A stretch of DNA of 64,000 bases from Bostrychus sinensis (taxonomy: Eukaryota; Chordata; Actinopteri; Gobiiformes; Eleotridae). The stretch spans positions 33,503,911 to 33,567,910 of the forward strand of contig CM036255.1 of assembly GCA_020698575.1 (NCBI GenBank), in the 5' to 3' direction. How positions within the stretch are numbered: the first letter of the stretch is position 1; each line of letters opens with the position of its first letter. The position numbers and the translations under genes are program-made. Of this stretch, positions 43,901 through 55,323 are shown piece by piece. The notes beneath the pieces are model-generated. The model was given only the letters and a program-made list of their open reading frames with translations, was not told the origin of the DNA and ran no database searches.

Positions 43901-44978
43901 CAGCCAGACATTCCCAACAGACCCTCACAATACGTTTTGGTCTGCCGAGTCTGTCCGGCCTCCTCCTCCACCAGCGGATCCAACTCACCACCAGGTGGTG
44001 ATCAGTTGACAGCTCAGCCCCTCTCTTCACCCGAGTGTCCAAGACACACGGCCGAAGGTCAGATGACACGACTACAAAGTCGATCATCGACCTCCGGCCT
44101 AGGGTGCCCTGCTGCCACGTGCACTGATGGACACCCTTGTGCCTGAACATGGTGTTTGTTATGGACAAACTGTGACTAGCACAGAAGTCCAACAACAAAA
44201 CACCGCTCGGGTTCAGATCGGGGAGGCCGTTCCTCCCAATCACACCTCTCCAGGTGTCACTGTCACTGCCCACGTGAGCGTTGAAGTCTCCCAGCAGAAT
44301 GACGGAGTCCCCAGTTGGAGCACTTTCCAGCACCCCTCCCAGGGACTCCAAGAAGGCTGAGTACTCTACACTGCTGTTCGGCCCATAGGCCGAAACAACA
44401 GTGAGAGACCTGTCCCCAACCCGAAGGCGCAGGGACACGACCCTCTCATTCAACGGGGAAAACTCCAACACATGGCGGCTGAGCTGGGGAGCTATGAGTA
44501 AGCCCACACCAGCCCGCCGCCTCTCACCGCGGGCAACGCCAGAGTAGAAGAGAGTCCAGCCTCTCTCAAGGAGTTGGGTTCCAGAGCCCAAACTGCGCGT
44601 GGAGGTGAGCCCGACTATCTCTAGTCGGTAACGCTCAACCTCCCGCACAAGCTTAGGCTCCTTCCCCCCCAGCGAGGTGACATTCCATGTCCCCAGAGCC
44701 AGTTTCTGTGTCCAGGGATCGGGACGCCGAGGCCCCCGCCTTCGACCACTGCCCGATCCTCCTTGCACCGGCCCCTTACGGTTCCTCCTGCGGGTGGTGG
44801 GTCCACGGGAGGATGGCCCCACGTCGTCCTTTCGGGCTGGGCCCGGCCGGGTCCCGTGTGGAGAGACCCGGCCACAAGGCGCTCGCAATCGAGCCCCAAC
44901 CCCAGGCCTGGCTCCAGGGTGGGGCCCTGGCTGCGCCTTACCGGGCGACGTAACTGGCCTCCTTTTATTTGTCATCAT
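43866..44978 (-). pseudogene. LINE AP-type endonuclease domain
   Basis: The frame starts MMTNKRRPVTSPG at 44978. The proline/arginine-rich leader is followed by LALGTWNVTSLG (N motif), RRAGVGLLIAPQ, SAYGPN, ILLGDFNAHVG, RRSMIDFVVVS and STDHHLVVSW, matching the order of the exonuclease-endonuclease-phosphatase fold. The place where LINE nucleases usually have a metal-binding Glu reads IVGLTSTRSLG without Glu. The frame leaves the conserved protein after CWECLAEP and stops at 43866, a frame shift. Conserved residues continue in the next frame (SPFNSHLRENF...). Confidence 0.85.
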
Positions 44979-44988
44979 AAGGGTTTAT

Positions 44989-45835
44989 GACCAAGATATG
45001 TGAAATTTTAAATTTATGTTGTTATTTGCTTCACTACAGGAAGGAAAAAGGCTTTTTTGGAGGCAAATATGTGTTGTTGTTTTTTTCAGACGGAAATTAG
45101 AATAATCCATCTCAATTTATGGTCAAACAATATAATTTATTAATTAATATTATTTCTCTTCCACAGTAATCCCCAAAGTCCACCAATTAATTTGCTACCA
45201 AGGTTAGCTATGTACACCTGGTAAATGCTAAGTGAAACCTTAATAAATGTAGATATAGAATTTTCGGGAAAAAGGCCTCAGAGCTTAACAGGATTAAATC
45301 TTATCCCGAGTGGAAATAACCTGTATTAACTCACGGACAAACTGCAAATGTTAATTTAAAACTACTCCAGCCCCAGGTGGATGCAGATGTACGTAATGCC
45401 AGTAAAGTTGAATAAATATAATATTTCATCTGGGGATGCAACATAATAAATACATTCTGGGAGCAAGTGATGCAAAGTTCTACTGCACCTGTATCCGAAA
45501 AATCTTAACCTGAGATCCCAACGACACATATTTGTCGATTGTGAATTTGTCTTTTTAAAACTGCTGCCTGAGAAGTTTACACAATGTACGGTGATTTTCA
45601 GATGAATATTTACTGACAAAATGTTCCAAACTTGGTAAATTATATCATTTTTTTTTTTTTTTTAACCAAGCATTTTTTAGTGTGCAGGAGGAAGTAAAAC
45701 AGGAAAACACAAGGGTTACCAAGACTACAAAATAAAACAAGGGAAACAAAACAAACAGTAACAGGACAGAGACCAGGCCATGGCAATCACTGCCACTCTG
45801 GAAGTTCTTAATGATGTGAAAAACACAGCCCTTGA
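44989..45835. other. AT-rich intergenic stretch, no gene seen
   Basis: Begins with the right LINE target duplication (44989-44999). Poly(T) occurs at about 45650-45663. No motif was recognised. Confidence 0.45.
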
Positions 45836-46056
45836 AAACAAAAACGCCTGTTTAGCTCTGTTTATCGACCTAACTTCATCCTTTGATTCTGTGGACCATC
45901 GTCGCCAAATTAATGTCGGGCAAAAAAATGTGTTTTGGCACAAATGTGGTTAGTTGGATTAAAAGTTACTTCACAGAATGCATTCAGGTTGGTTTTGTTC
46001 TATCTGGTCCACTCACAGTGGTTAAAGGGGTCCCACAAGGGTCTATAATAGGGCCC

Positions 46057-46110
<54 letters not shown>

Positions 46111-46200
46111 TTATTTTTATTATTTTGCTTTATATGAATAGTATGCTGATGATCCAGTGCTGTCCTCTGCTCCCGGTTTGCTCAAATCTAAATAAAATTT
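45836..46200 (+). mobile_element. LINE reverse-transcriptase relic interrupted by (TTA)n
   Basis: Across shifted frames the plus strand reads CLALFIDLTSSFDSVDH, VVSWIKSYFTECIQV and VVKGVPQGSIIGPF. These are the FIDLxKAFDxVDH and GVPQGSxLGP blocks of L2-type LINEs. A trinucleotide array follows directly, then a trace of the YADD block (YADDPVLSS). Confidence 0.75.
46058..46111 (+). repeat. (TTA)n microsatellite
   Basis: About 18 trinucleotides lie exactly inside the LINE reverse-transcriptase relic, after GGGCCCTT. Confidence 0.95.
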
Positions 46201-46624
46201 GATGTCTAAACCTCAGATGGAGCAGGGGTCTGTATAAATGAACAGGCGAGGGACTATTTCTGAAAGAAATATCCAAACAGAAAATCCACAAATACTGAAC
46301 CAGATCTACCACCGCACCATAATAATCCTGTGGTAAATGCTGGCTCTGCTGACAGCAAACACACCTGGGTGATTGAAAAATATCACCACTTTTTGACACT
46401 GGAGCGAACAAATCACTTCACTTTAGGTCATTTGTTCTGACAGAGGAGACTTTGAACTTTGTGTCAGTTTCTGTTTCGTGTGGACAGGCCCAGTAATTGC
46501 AGTGATATTCGCCATAACCACACCAAGACTGTGTTTGAATCTTCAGCAGCAGATCCTACCACAGACCTCTTACTGCGTCTCCAGCTCAGAGTTAAACTGT
46601 AGCCTCTTTATTGACATCAGGCAG

Positions 46625-47534
46625 CCTCACCCTCACTCCCCTGGACCCCTACCTCACCCTCACTCCCCTGGACCCCTACCTCACCCCCACTCCCCTGGAC
46701 CCCTACCTCACACTCACTCCCCTGGACCCCTACCTCACCCTCACTCCCCTGGACCCCTACCTCACCCCCACTCCCCTGGACCCCTACCTCACCCCCACTC
46801 CCCTGGACCCCTACCTCACCCCCGCTCCCCTGGACCCCTACCTCACACTCACTCCCCTGGACCCCTACCTCACCCCCGCTCCCCTGGACCCCTACCTCAC
46901 CCCCACTCCCCTGGACCCCTACCTCACCCCCACTCCCCTGGACCCCTACCTCACCCCCGCTCCCCTGGACCCCTACCTCACCCTCACTCCCCTGGACCCC
47001 TACCTCACCCCCACTCCCCTGGACCCCTACCTCACCCCCGCTCCCCTGGACCCCTACCTCACCCCCGCTCCCCTGGACCCCTACCTCACACTCACTCCCC
47101 TGGACCCCTACCTCACCCTCACTCCCCTGGACCCCTACCTCACACTCGCTCCCCTGGACCCCTACCTCACCCTCGCTCCCCTGGACCCCTACCTCACCCC
47201 CACTCCCCTGGACCCCTACCTCACCCTCACTCCCCTGGACCCCTACCTCACCCTCACTCCCCTGGACCCCTACCTCACCCCCGCTCCCCTGGACCCCTAC
47301 CTCACCCTCACTCCCCTGGACCCCTACCTCACCCCCGCTCCCCTGGACCCCTACCTCACCCCCGCTCCCCTGGACCCCTACCTCACCCCCGCTCCCCTGG
47401 ACCCCTACCTCACCCCCGCTCCCCTGGACCCCTACCTCACCCTCACTCCCCTGGACCCCTACCTCACCCTCACTCCCCTGGACCCCTACCTCACCCTCAC
47501 TCCCCTGGACCCCTACCTCACCCTCACTCCCCTG
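46625..47534 (+). repeat. 27-bp minisatellite (about 34 copies)
   Basis: The unit is built from CTCACCCTCACTCCCCTGGA plus CCCCTAC, varying at ACCCTCACT, ACCCCCACT, ACCCCCGCT and ACACTCACT. It is divisible by three and free of stops, so two overlapping open frames (PHPHSPGPL and TLTPLDPYL repeats) span it. Neither has a supported start or homolog, so they are not called as genes. Confidence 0.96.
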
Positions 47535-47782
47535 TCTGGATGAATCCTTACAGAGTGAACTATGATCCTATAGATGAGTAATGGACTAACTCCTGACACA
47601 TGTTGCTGTCCGTCCTGGGACAGGATCTCTCCTTTAATTTGGACTCCATAAGGTTTCAGCTTTTTTTCCCCACAGCTGGGTTTTTTAGGAGTTTTTCCTT
47701 ACCAAGAAGGAGGGTCTAAGGACAGGAGTGTCCTGCTCTGTTTAGTCTAGTGTAGTTATTGTTTGTGTTGATTGTGTGTTTA
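47535..47782 (+). repeat. Dispersed teleost repeat, copy 2
   Basis: TTAGGAGTTTTTCCTTACC, then AAGAAGGAGGGTCTAAGGAC and TAGTGTAGTTATTGTTTGTG match, in inverted orientation, 12283-12382. The Tc1-like element at 47783 is inserted in its end; related sequence resumes after 53294. Confidence 0.7.
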
Positions 47783-48190
47783 CAGTGAAGCCCGACATTA
47801 TTCATACCCCTGGCAAATTCTGACTTAAAGTTACTTTCATTCAGGGGCGTAGCCAGGGTTTTTTTTACTGCGGGGGCCAGCTGGGTCCTGTCATTTTATT
47901 GTGGTGGCACATGGCAGATTATTATTATAGAACTAATACAAAAAATGTGAATTATCTTCTGTTCTGTTCTGAAGCCAGGTAGTGGATGGTTTGAGGAAGT
48001 TAGGAGCTGAGCCCTGAGGTCTGCAGCTCACAGAAGGGAAAGTCGTGACTCACAGAGGTTAAGAGTGTAACTAATTTACCAGGGGTCTAGGGGCCCTCCC
48101 CCAGGGAAAAAATCAATATAACAGAAAATATTTGCTGTATCCTGGTGTATTTTAAAGTGTTTGAGCTGACTATAGAGTGAGTAAAACAAT

Positions 48191-48893
48191 CAGTCCTTCC
48201 AGGATTTTGCGGGCAATTTTTGTGATTGTTGCTAAAATGCCTGATTTTGCAGAGGATTTTCTTAAAAGTTGCGCTAAAAGTTGCAATTTTTTGTGTGTCT
48301 ATAATTCACAGGTAAAAAGTACCAGAGGTGATAATAATACAGTTACTTTAGCCTTTTCTTAAAAATATTAGCTAGAACTAAAAACAAAACATGTGAGGTG
48401 GTAATAATCTAATTAAAAATAGCTGTATTTGAACAGGCCAAGTGTACCTACTTTTTAAATGATACTGCTGTGTTATTAGGCTGTTGTTTGGGGCTCCTGC
48501 AGCTGATTCTGATTCTGTTCCTCTCAGATCTTCTCTGTTGTGTTCTGTAGAACATCAGTCATTAAAAAACAGAGGAAGTTTGCTGTGTTAGGTTTTCAGG
48601 AAGGTTGTTAGGCTGCAACATTAACGTTTAAAGAACAATGACCTCAGACTTCATTGTTGTCTAAATACGCTGCCCATTCAACTTTTTAGGCAACTACATC
48701 ACCATGGCAACGCAGATGGCTTTTCAGAGTGACACCAGACAAAACTAGAAAGTACTAGAGAGAGAAGTTGCTCTGCTCAGAAAAGCGGTAAAAAATTGCT
48801 GAGTTAGGACAAAGTTGCAGGGTCCTGATTTTGCAGGGTTTGCTTGATTTTGCAATAGTTGCAATGCAACATCATGAAATCCTGAAGGCACTG
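48191..48893. mobile_element. Short hAT-like element (703 bp)
   Basis: Left CAGTCCTTCCAGGATTT and inverted right CAGTGCCTTCAGGATTT. Interior blocks (TTTTGC, GTTGC) are also repeated in inverted order. Flanks do not show a clear 8-bp duplication. Confidence 0.65.
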
Positions 48894-49063
48894 ATCAATG
48901 TGCAGTTTTCCATCGCCTGTGTGTCGTCTGTGGCAGAGCTGAACTGTCTGGAAGCATGTTGTTGTTAATTAGTGCAATGTGTTAGATATTTTTAACAAAC
49001 TTACAACAACTTACTAAATAACTTTGTCTACATCACAACTTTTCATGACTGAGCCTCTCACAG

Positions 49064-52000
49064 TCTGCTCCTGTCTCCTCCTGTCTCCTCCTGTCTCCTC
49101 CTGTCAGCTCCTGTCTCCTCCTGTCTCCTGTCTGCTCCTGTCTCCTCCTGTCTCCTCCTGTCAGCTCCTGTCTCCTCCTGTCTCCTGTCTGCTCCTGTCT
49201 CCTCCTGTCTCCTCCTGTCAGCTCCTGTCTCCTCCTGTCTCCTCCTGTCTCCTCCTGTCAGCTCCTGTCAGCTCCTGTCTCCTCCTGTCAGCTCCTGTCT
49301 CCTCCTGTCTGTTCCTGTCAGCTCCTGTCTCCTCCTGTCTCCTGTCTGCTCCTGTCTCCTCCTGTCTCCTCCTGTCAGCTCCTGTCTCCTCCTGTCTCCT
49401 CCTGTCTCCTCCTGTCTCCTCCTGTCAGCTCCTGTCAGCTCCTGTCTCCTCCTGTCAGCTCCTGTCTGCTCCTGTCTCCTCCTGTCAGCTCCTCTCAGCT
49501 CCTGTCTCCTCCTGTCTCCTCCTGTCAGTTCCTGTCTCCTCCTGTCTCCTCCTGTCTCCTCCTGTCAGGTCCTGTCTCCTCCTGTCTCCTCCTGTCTGTT
49601 CCTGTCAGCTCCTGTCTGCTCCTGTCTCCTCCTGTCAGCTCCTCTCAGCTCCTGTCTCCTCCTGTCAGCTCCTGTCTCCTCCTGTCAGCTCCTGTCAGCT
49701 CCTGTCTCCTCCTGTCAGCTCCTGTCTGCTCCTGTCTCCTCCTGTCAGCTCCTCTCAGCTCCTGTCTCCTCCTGTCTCCTCCTGTCTCCTCCTGTCAGTT
49801 CCTGTCTCCTCCTGTCAGCTCCTGTCAGCTCCTGTCTCCTCCTGTCTCCTCCTGTCAGCTCCTGTCTGCTCCTGTCTCCTCCTGTCTCCTCCTGTCAGGT
49901 CCTGTCTCCTCCTGTCTGCTCCTGTCAGCTCCTGTCTGCTCCTGTCTCCTCCTGTCAGCTCCTCTCAGCTCCTGTCTCCTCCTGTCAGCTCCTGTCAGCT
50001 CCTCTCAGCTCCTGTCTCCTCCTGTCAGCTCCTGTCTGCTCCTGTCAGCTCCTGTTTGCTCCTGTCAGCTCCTGTCAGCTCCTCTCAGCTCCTGTCTCCT
50101 CCTGTCAGCTCCTGTCAGCTCCTGTCTGCTCCTGTCAGCTCCTGTCTGCTCCTGTCTCCTCCTGTCTCCTCCTGTCAGTTCCTGTCTCCTCCTGTCTGCT
50201 CCTGTCAGCTCCTGTCTCCTCCTGTCAGCTCCTGTCAGCTCCTCTCAGCTCCTGTCTCCTCCTGTCAGCTCCTGTCTCCTCCTGTCTCCTCCTGTCTGCT
50301 CCTGTCTCCTCCTGTCTTCTCCTGTCAGGTCCTGTCTCCTCCTGTCTCCTCCTGTCTGCTCCTGTCAGCTCCTGTCTGCTCCTGTCTCCTCCTGTCAGCT
50401 CCTCTCAGCTCCTGTCTCCTCCTGTCAGCTCCTGTCTCCTCCTGTCAGCTCCTGTCAGCTCCTCTCAGCTCCTGTCTCCTCCTGTCAGCTCCTGTCTGCT
50501 CCTGTCAGCTCCTGTCTGCTCCTGTCAGCTCCTGTCAGCTCCTCTCAGCTCCTGTCTCCTCCTGTCAGCTCCTGTCAGCTCCTGTCAGCTCCTGTCTGCT
50601 CCTGTCAGCTCCTGTCTGCTCCTGTCAGCTCCTGTCTGCTCCTGTCTCCTCCTGTCAGCTCCTGTCAGCTCCTGTCTCCTCCTGTCAGCTCCTGTCTGCT
50701 CCTGTCTGCTCCTGTCTCCTCCTGTCAGCTCCTGTCTGCTCCTGTCTCCTCCTGTCAGCTCCTGTCTGCTCCTGTCTGCTCCTGTCTGCTCCTGTCTCCT
50801 CCTGTCAGCTCCTGTCTGCTCCTGTCTGCTCCTGTCTCCTCCTGTCAGCTCCTGTCTCCTCCTGTCAGCTCCTGTCTGCTCCTGTCTGCTCCTGTCTCCT
50901 CCTGTCAGCTCCTGTCTGCTCCTGTCAGCTCCTGTCTGCTCCTGTCAGCTCCTGTCTCCTCCTGTCAGCTCCTGTCAGCTCCTGTCTCCTCCTGTCAGCT
51001 CCTGTCTGCTCCTGTCTGCTCCTGTCTCCTCCTGTCAGCTCCTGTCTGCTCCTGTCTCCTCCTGTCAGCTCCTGTCTGCTCCTGTCTGCTCCTGTCTGCT
51101 CCTGTCTCCTCCTGTCAGCTCCTGTCTGCTCCTGTCTGCTCCTGTCTGCTCCTGTCTCCTCCTGTCTGCTCCTGTCTCCTCCTGTCAGCTCCTCTCAGCT
51201 CCTGTCTCCTCCTGTCAGCTCCTGTCTCCTCCTGTCAGCTCCTGTCAGCTCCTCTCAGCTCCTGTCTCCTCCTGTCAGCTCCTGTCTGCTCCTGTCAGCT
51301 CCTGTCTGCTCCTGTCAGCTCCTGTCAGCTCCTCTCAGCTCCTGTCTCCTCCTGTCAGCTCCTGTCAGCTCCTGTCAGCTCCTGTCTGCTCCTGTCAGCT
51401 CCTGTCTGCTCCTGTCAGCTCCTGTCTGCTCCTGTCTCCTCCTGTCAGCTCCTGTCAGCTCCTGTCTCCTCCTGTCAGCTCCTGTCTGCTCCTGTCTGCT
51501 CCTGTCTCCTCCTGTCAGCTCCTGTCTGCTCCTGTCTCCTCCTGTCAGCTCCTGTCTGCTCCTGTCTGCTCCTGTCTGCTCCTGTCTCCTCCTGTCAGCT
51601 CCTGTCTGCTCCTGTCTGCTCCTGTCTCCTCCTGTCAGCTCCTGTCTCCTCCTGTCAGCTCCTGTCTGCTCCTGTCTGCTCCTGTCTCCTCCTGTCAGCT
51701 CCTGTCTGCTCCTGTCAGCTCCTGTCTGCTCCTGTCAGCTCCTGTCTCCTCCTGTCAGCTCCTGTCAGCTCCTGTCAGCTCCTGTCTGCTCCTGTCTGCT
51801 CCTGTCTCCTCCTGTCAGCTCCTGTCTGCTCCTGTCTCCTCCTGTCAGCTCCTGTCTGCTCCTGTCTGCTCCTGTCTGCTCCTGTCTCCTCCTGTCAGCT
51901 CCTGTCTGCTCCTGTCTGCTCCTGTCTGCTCCTGTCTCCTCCTGTCAGCTCCTGTCTGCTCCTGTCTCCTCCTGTCAGCTCCTGTCTGCTCCTGTCTGCT

Positions 52001-52546
52001 CCTGTCTGCTCCTGTCTCCTCCTGTCAGCTCCTGTCTGCTCCTGTCAGCTCCTCTCAGCTCCTGTCTCCTCCTGTCTCCTCCTGTCAGCTCCTGTCTCCT
52101 CCTGTCAGCTCCTGTCAGCTCCTGTCTGCTCCTGTCTCCTCCTGTCAGCTCCTGTCTCCTCCTGTCAGCTCCTGTCTCCTCCTGTCAGCTCCTCTCAGCT
52201 CCTGTCTCCTCCTGTCTCCTCCTGTCAGCTCCTGTCTCCTCCTGTCAGCTCCTGTCAGCTCCTGTCTGCTCCTGTCTCCTCCTGTCAGCTCCTGTCAGCT
52301 CCTGTCTGCTCATGTCTCCTCCTGTCAGCTCCTGTCTCCTCCTGTCAGCTCCTGTCTCCTCCTGTCAGCTCCTCTCAGCTCCTGTCTCCTCCTGTCTCCT
52401 CCTGTCAGCTCCTGTCTCCTCCTGTCAGCTCCTGTCAGCTCCTGTCTGCTCCTGTCTCCTCCTGTCAGCTCCTGTCTCCTCCTGTCAGCTCCTGTCTGCT
52501 CCTGTCTGCTCCTGTCTCCTCCTGTCAGCTCCTGTCTGCTCCTCTG
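49064..52546 (+). repeat. 10-bp minisatellite (about 348 copies)
   Basis: Units CTCCTGTCTC, CTCCTGTCAG and CTCCTGTCTG, with rarer CTCCTCTCAG. Period 10 cycles through three frames and the unit has no stop, giving an apparent 1177-codon frame of SCLLLSAPV type that is not a gene. A 790-bp higher-order period is present: about 50401-50980 matches 51191-51770. Confidence 0.97.
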
Positions 52547-53293
52547 TGCAGCACTAATGCCTTTCCTTTTAATAAAGTTGCTTCTGCTGCTGGAAAAGGA
52601 TGCAGCTTTATTTTGAAGGGTCACAGGAAGTGGTCGATTGCTGTTAACAGAAACTTTACAGTGCTTCCTCTCCAGCTGCAGTTTCTCCTCTGCTCTTCTC
52701 CATCTCTCCTCTGACTTTTGATCATAATTAATAACAAAATTATTGGAAATAGTGATCTCTTTTGTAATAGTTTGTGAGTAAAAGAGAAACTGGAGTAAAA
52801 AACACCGCGGCTGTTCTCAGGTGGAGCGGTGATAAACTGTGAGTCTTGTAATGAAGCCTAAATGCTTTTACAAACTTTAACGCTGCATATCTCTGTGATT
52901 CCTGAACCTATCAACGCCAAATAAAAACTGACACAAAGCTTGAGGTCTTCTCTGTCAGGAGGATTTAGCTGCAGGTCTCTGTGTCAAGCCGTTTGTTTTA
53001 CAACAGCTGCACAAAGATGTAATGTCACTCACTCACGCCTACGTAGCCCGTCGTGCAGGACGCTCAGGGGCCGATGGGGCCAAGCTCTGACCAACAGGGG
53101 CCGTGTCCACCCCAGGCCCCCACGTGGCTATGCCACTGCTTTCATTCAACCAGCAGGCTTCTCCCAAAAGATAATAAGACGATGTACAAAAGGAATCATT
53201 GTGGAAAAAATATTTATCAGCTTTTTTTTTTACATTTGAACAAAAAGTGGCATGTGAATCTGTCAGGGGTATGAATAATTTCGGGCTTTACTG

Positions 53294-54132
53294 TGTGTTT
53301 GATTTATTCAGGCCCTGGTCCTGGGATGATCTGCAGGTCCGGCTGAGCTTGGAGTCTCATCCCTTTGTCTGGTTTTAAACAAAAATTATCTGAGTTTTTG
53401 TAGCTGTGCAAGATCTAATATTTAATCTTATTGTCTGGAAGAGTTGATGTTTTCCTGTGACTGTGTGTCTCATGTTCAGCTGCTGCCTTACCCTGCTCTT
53501 GGTTTGTGCTGCTGCCCCAGAAAACAGATTATCAGTCTCAATGGATTTTTCCAGTTTAAACAAAGATTAGATAAAATAATAAATTGCCCCAGTTTTCCAG
53601 CAGCTACATTAACAGCTGCTGCACAGCACGTCTTGGTCTGACCCTGAGGCTTCTGAGACCTGGTCCAGGACTATTTGAGATATCTGAGATATATTGAGAC
53701 GGTGTGGAGGCTCAGTCTGTGTCCAACACACACCACATTTATTTAAAATATTACTGGAAAAAGCAAACCACCACCAGATATGGCACCGTTTAGGCCTCAG
53801 CTCAGCCGTGGCTTCTCTGTGGTGATCTTCACATAAACCTCAGTCTGTCCACACACAGAGGCTTCAGTTTACAGTTTTACAGTTAGATCAACACACCAAC
53901 TGTATCCAGTCAGTTTACTGTACAGGTTTTACTGGCTTGTTACCTTTTAAGGCTGCAGTAGTCGTGTGGTTTACATTAAAGATAAATTATAAAATAATAA
54001 AACCTGCAAGCGGTGATGGAGGGCCCTTGCGACTGCGGAAGGGCAAACTTCAGTGGGCGGGCCCCAGCTGGACGTGAAGTGCACAGCCAAGTCTCTTACA
54101 TATGTGTGTGTGCATAGGCTAGATCTGAAGTA
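53294..54132. other. Intergenic stretch, no gene seen
   Basis: Starts with continuation of the dispersed repeat interrupted by the Tc1-like element. No gene evidence. Confidence 0.45.
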
Positions 54133-54852
54133 CCGTATTTTCTGGACTATAAGTCGCACTTTTTCCATCGTCTGGCTCGGGGTGTGACGTATACTCAGGT
54201 GTGACTTATATATTAAAATATTTCAGGTGTTGGTTAGAGGGCGCTCTAGGCTTGTGTACCAGCATCTGCTGCACCTGTACCACTGACAATTTAAAATGTA
54301 AACATTACCACTAACAACTTAGGCTATAAAGACAACTGAGAAAGAGCGGAATAATGTGAAATGGAACTGATGCTGAGTCTGACGACAGCCACGCAGAGGA
54401 GGAAGCGGCGCTTCGTCTACCTCCGGAGTTGGCGGAGTTGTTCAGAAGCGACACCGAGGATGAAGAATTTAAAGGATTTAGCTGATTAGGAGTGAGATGG
54501 TGAGTTTGGTGAACTTGTTATATTATGTTCTTTATGCTATAGTTATGTGAATAACTGTTAATATATTACGTTAACATACGAGACACCTATTCAGTTCGTT
54601 GTTTATGCTTCATGTAGCTGAATAACCATCAATGTGTTACGTTAGCATAGCGCACACCTATTCAGCTGTTGTTCTCTATTCTATTATTACTATAACTTGC
54701 CTTTCAACATGAAATGTCTGTTCTTGGTGTCGGATTTTGTAAAATAAATTTTCCCCAAAAAATGTTACTTATAGTCCAGTGCGACTTATATACGTTTTTC
54801 TTCTTCATTATTCATTTTTTGGCTACTGCAACTTATACAACAGAAAATATGG
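54133..54852 (+). mobile_element. TA-flanked DNA transposon relic, copy 2 (720 bp, both ends)
   Basis: TA at 54131-54132 and 54853-54854. Ends are CCGTATTTTCTGGACTATAA and, inverted, CCATATTTTCTGTTGTATAA. Nearly identical to 14921-15541, but the acidic open stretch has a one-base insertion just before its stop. TA target and this layout suggest a Tc1/mariner-superfamily (pogo/Tigger-like) source; that is an inference. Confidence 0.78.
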
Positions 54853-55247
54853 TACTCTGTCAATCCCAAACTCACACAGATATTACTGCAGGAGGCACTG
54901 GAGAGTCATTATTAAAGATTTTTTTGTTTTGTTTTACATTTCTTGTGCTTTCCGAGCCTCTCAGGTTTCTCAAAGCTCTTCACATGAGTCCATCCTTCCC
55001 ATAACCTCTCCAACCACGCCCAGCGCAGTCTCACTAACACACAGTGCTGTAGTCGAGACCAAGACCAGTCCAAGTCCAGAGTGAACTGAGACCAAGACAA
55101 GGCCGAGACTTTCAGGGTTTTAGACCGAGTCGAGACCGAGACCAAGGCAAACTGAGACCAAACCCTGTAAACTAACAGAGACAGAACTGTTCCTGGTTCT
55201 TCTCATGCAGAAAACTAATTACTCCAAAATTATGAAGACTAGCCTTT

Positions 55248-55323
<76 letters not shown>

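Larger units (their letters stand above)
41766..44988 (-). mobile_element. RTE-like LINE, near full length (3223 bp), 11-bp target duplication
   Basis: GACCAAGATAT is present at 41755-41765 and 44989-44999, fixing both ends. The element reads on the minus strand as one large polyprotein: AP-type endonuclease, linker, reverse transcriptase, C-terminal region. Length of 3.2 kb, a single ORF, lack of RNase H and a very short 3' end (ATGGATGG) fit the RTE group, but the clade is not proven. Two frame shifts (near 43900 and 43610) and one stop (42429-42431) disable it. GC content is much higher than in the flanks. Confidence 0.85.
47842..53138. mobile_element. hAT-type element with exact 8-bp target duplication (5297 bp)
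   Basis: CTTTCATT occurs at 47834-47841 and 53139-53146. The ends CAGGGGCGTAGCCAGG and, inverted, CAGTGGCATAGCCACG match at 13 of 16 bases. The interior holds another hAT-like element and the 3.5-kb 10-bp array. No transposase frame was found, so it is non-autonomous or gutted. Confidence 0.85.
47783..53293. mobile_element. Tc1-like element ends enclosing nested insertions
   Basis: Left CAGTGAAGCCCGACATTATT and inverted right CAGTAAAGCCCGAAATTATT, each followed by CATACCCCTG, form terminal inverted repeats. TA precedes the left end; the right has TG, probably a mutated TA. Only about 60 bp of the left arm and 150 bp of the right arm remain outside the hAT element. No transposase is visible. 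Confidence 0.8.

Noticed and set aside
41724..44978. Plus-strand frames of 285, 201 and 122 codons
   Set aside because: Antisense shadows of the GC-rich minus-strand LINE coding region.
46478..47581. 367-codon proline-rich frame (PHPHSPGPL repeats)
   Set aside because: 27-bp array, divisible by three. An equally long frame runs in a second phase. No conserved ends.
49024..52557. 1177-codon open frame
   Set aside because: Product of the 10-bp array, whose period rotates through all frames without a stop.
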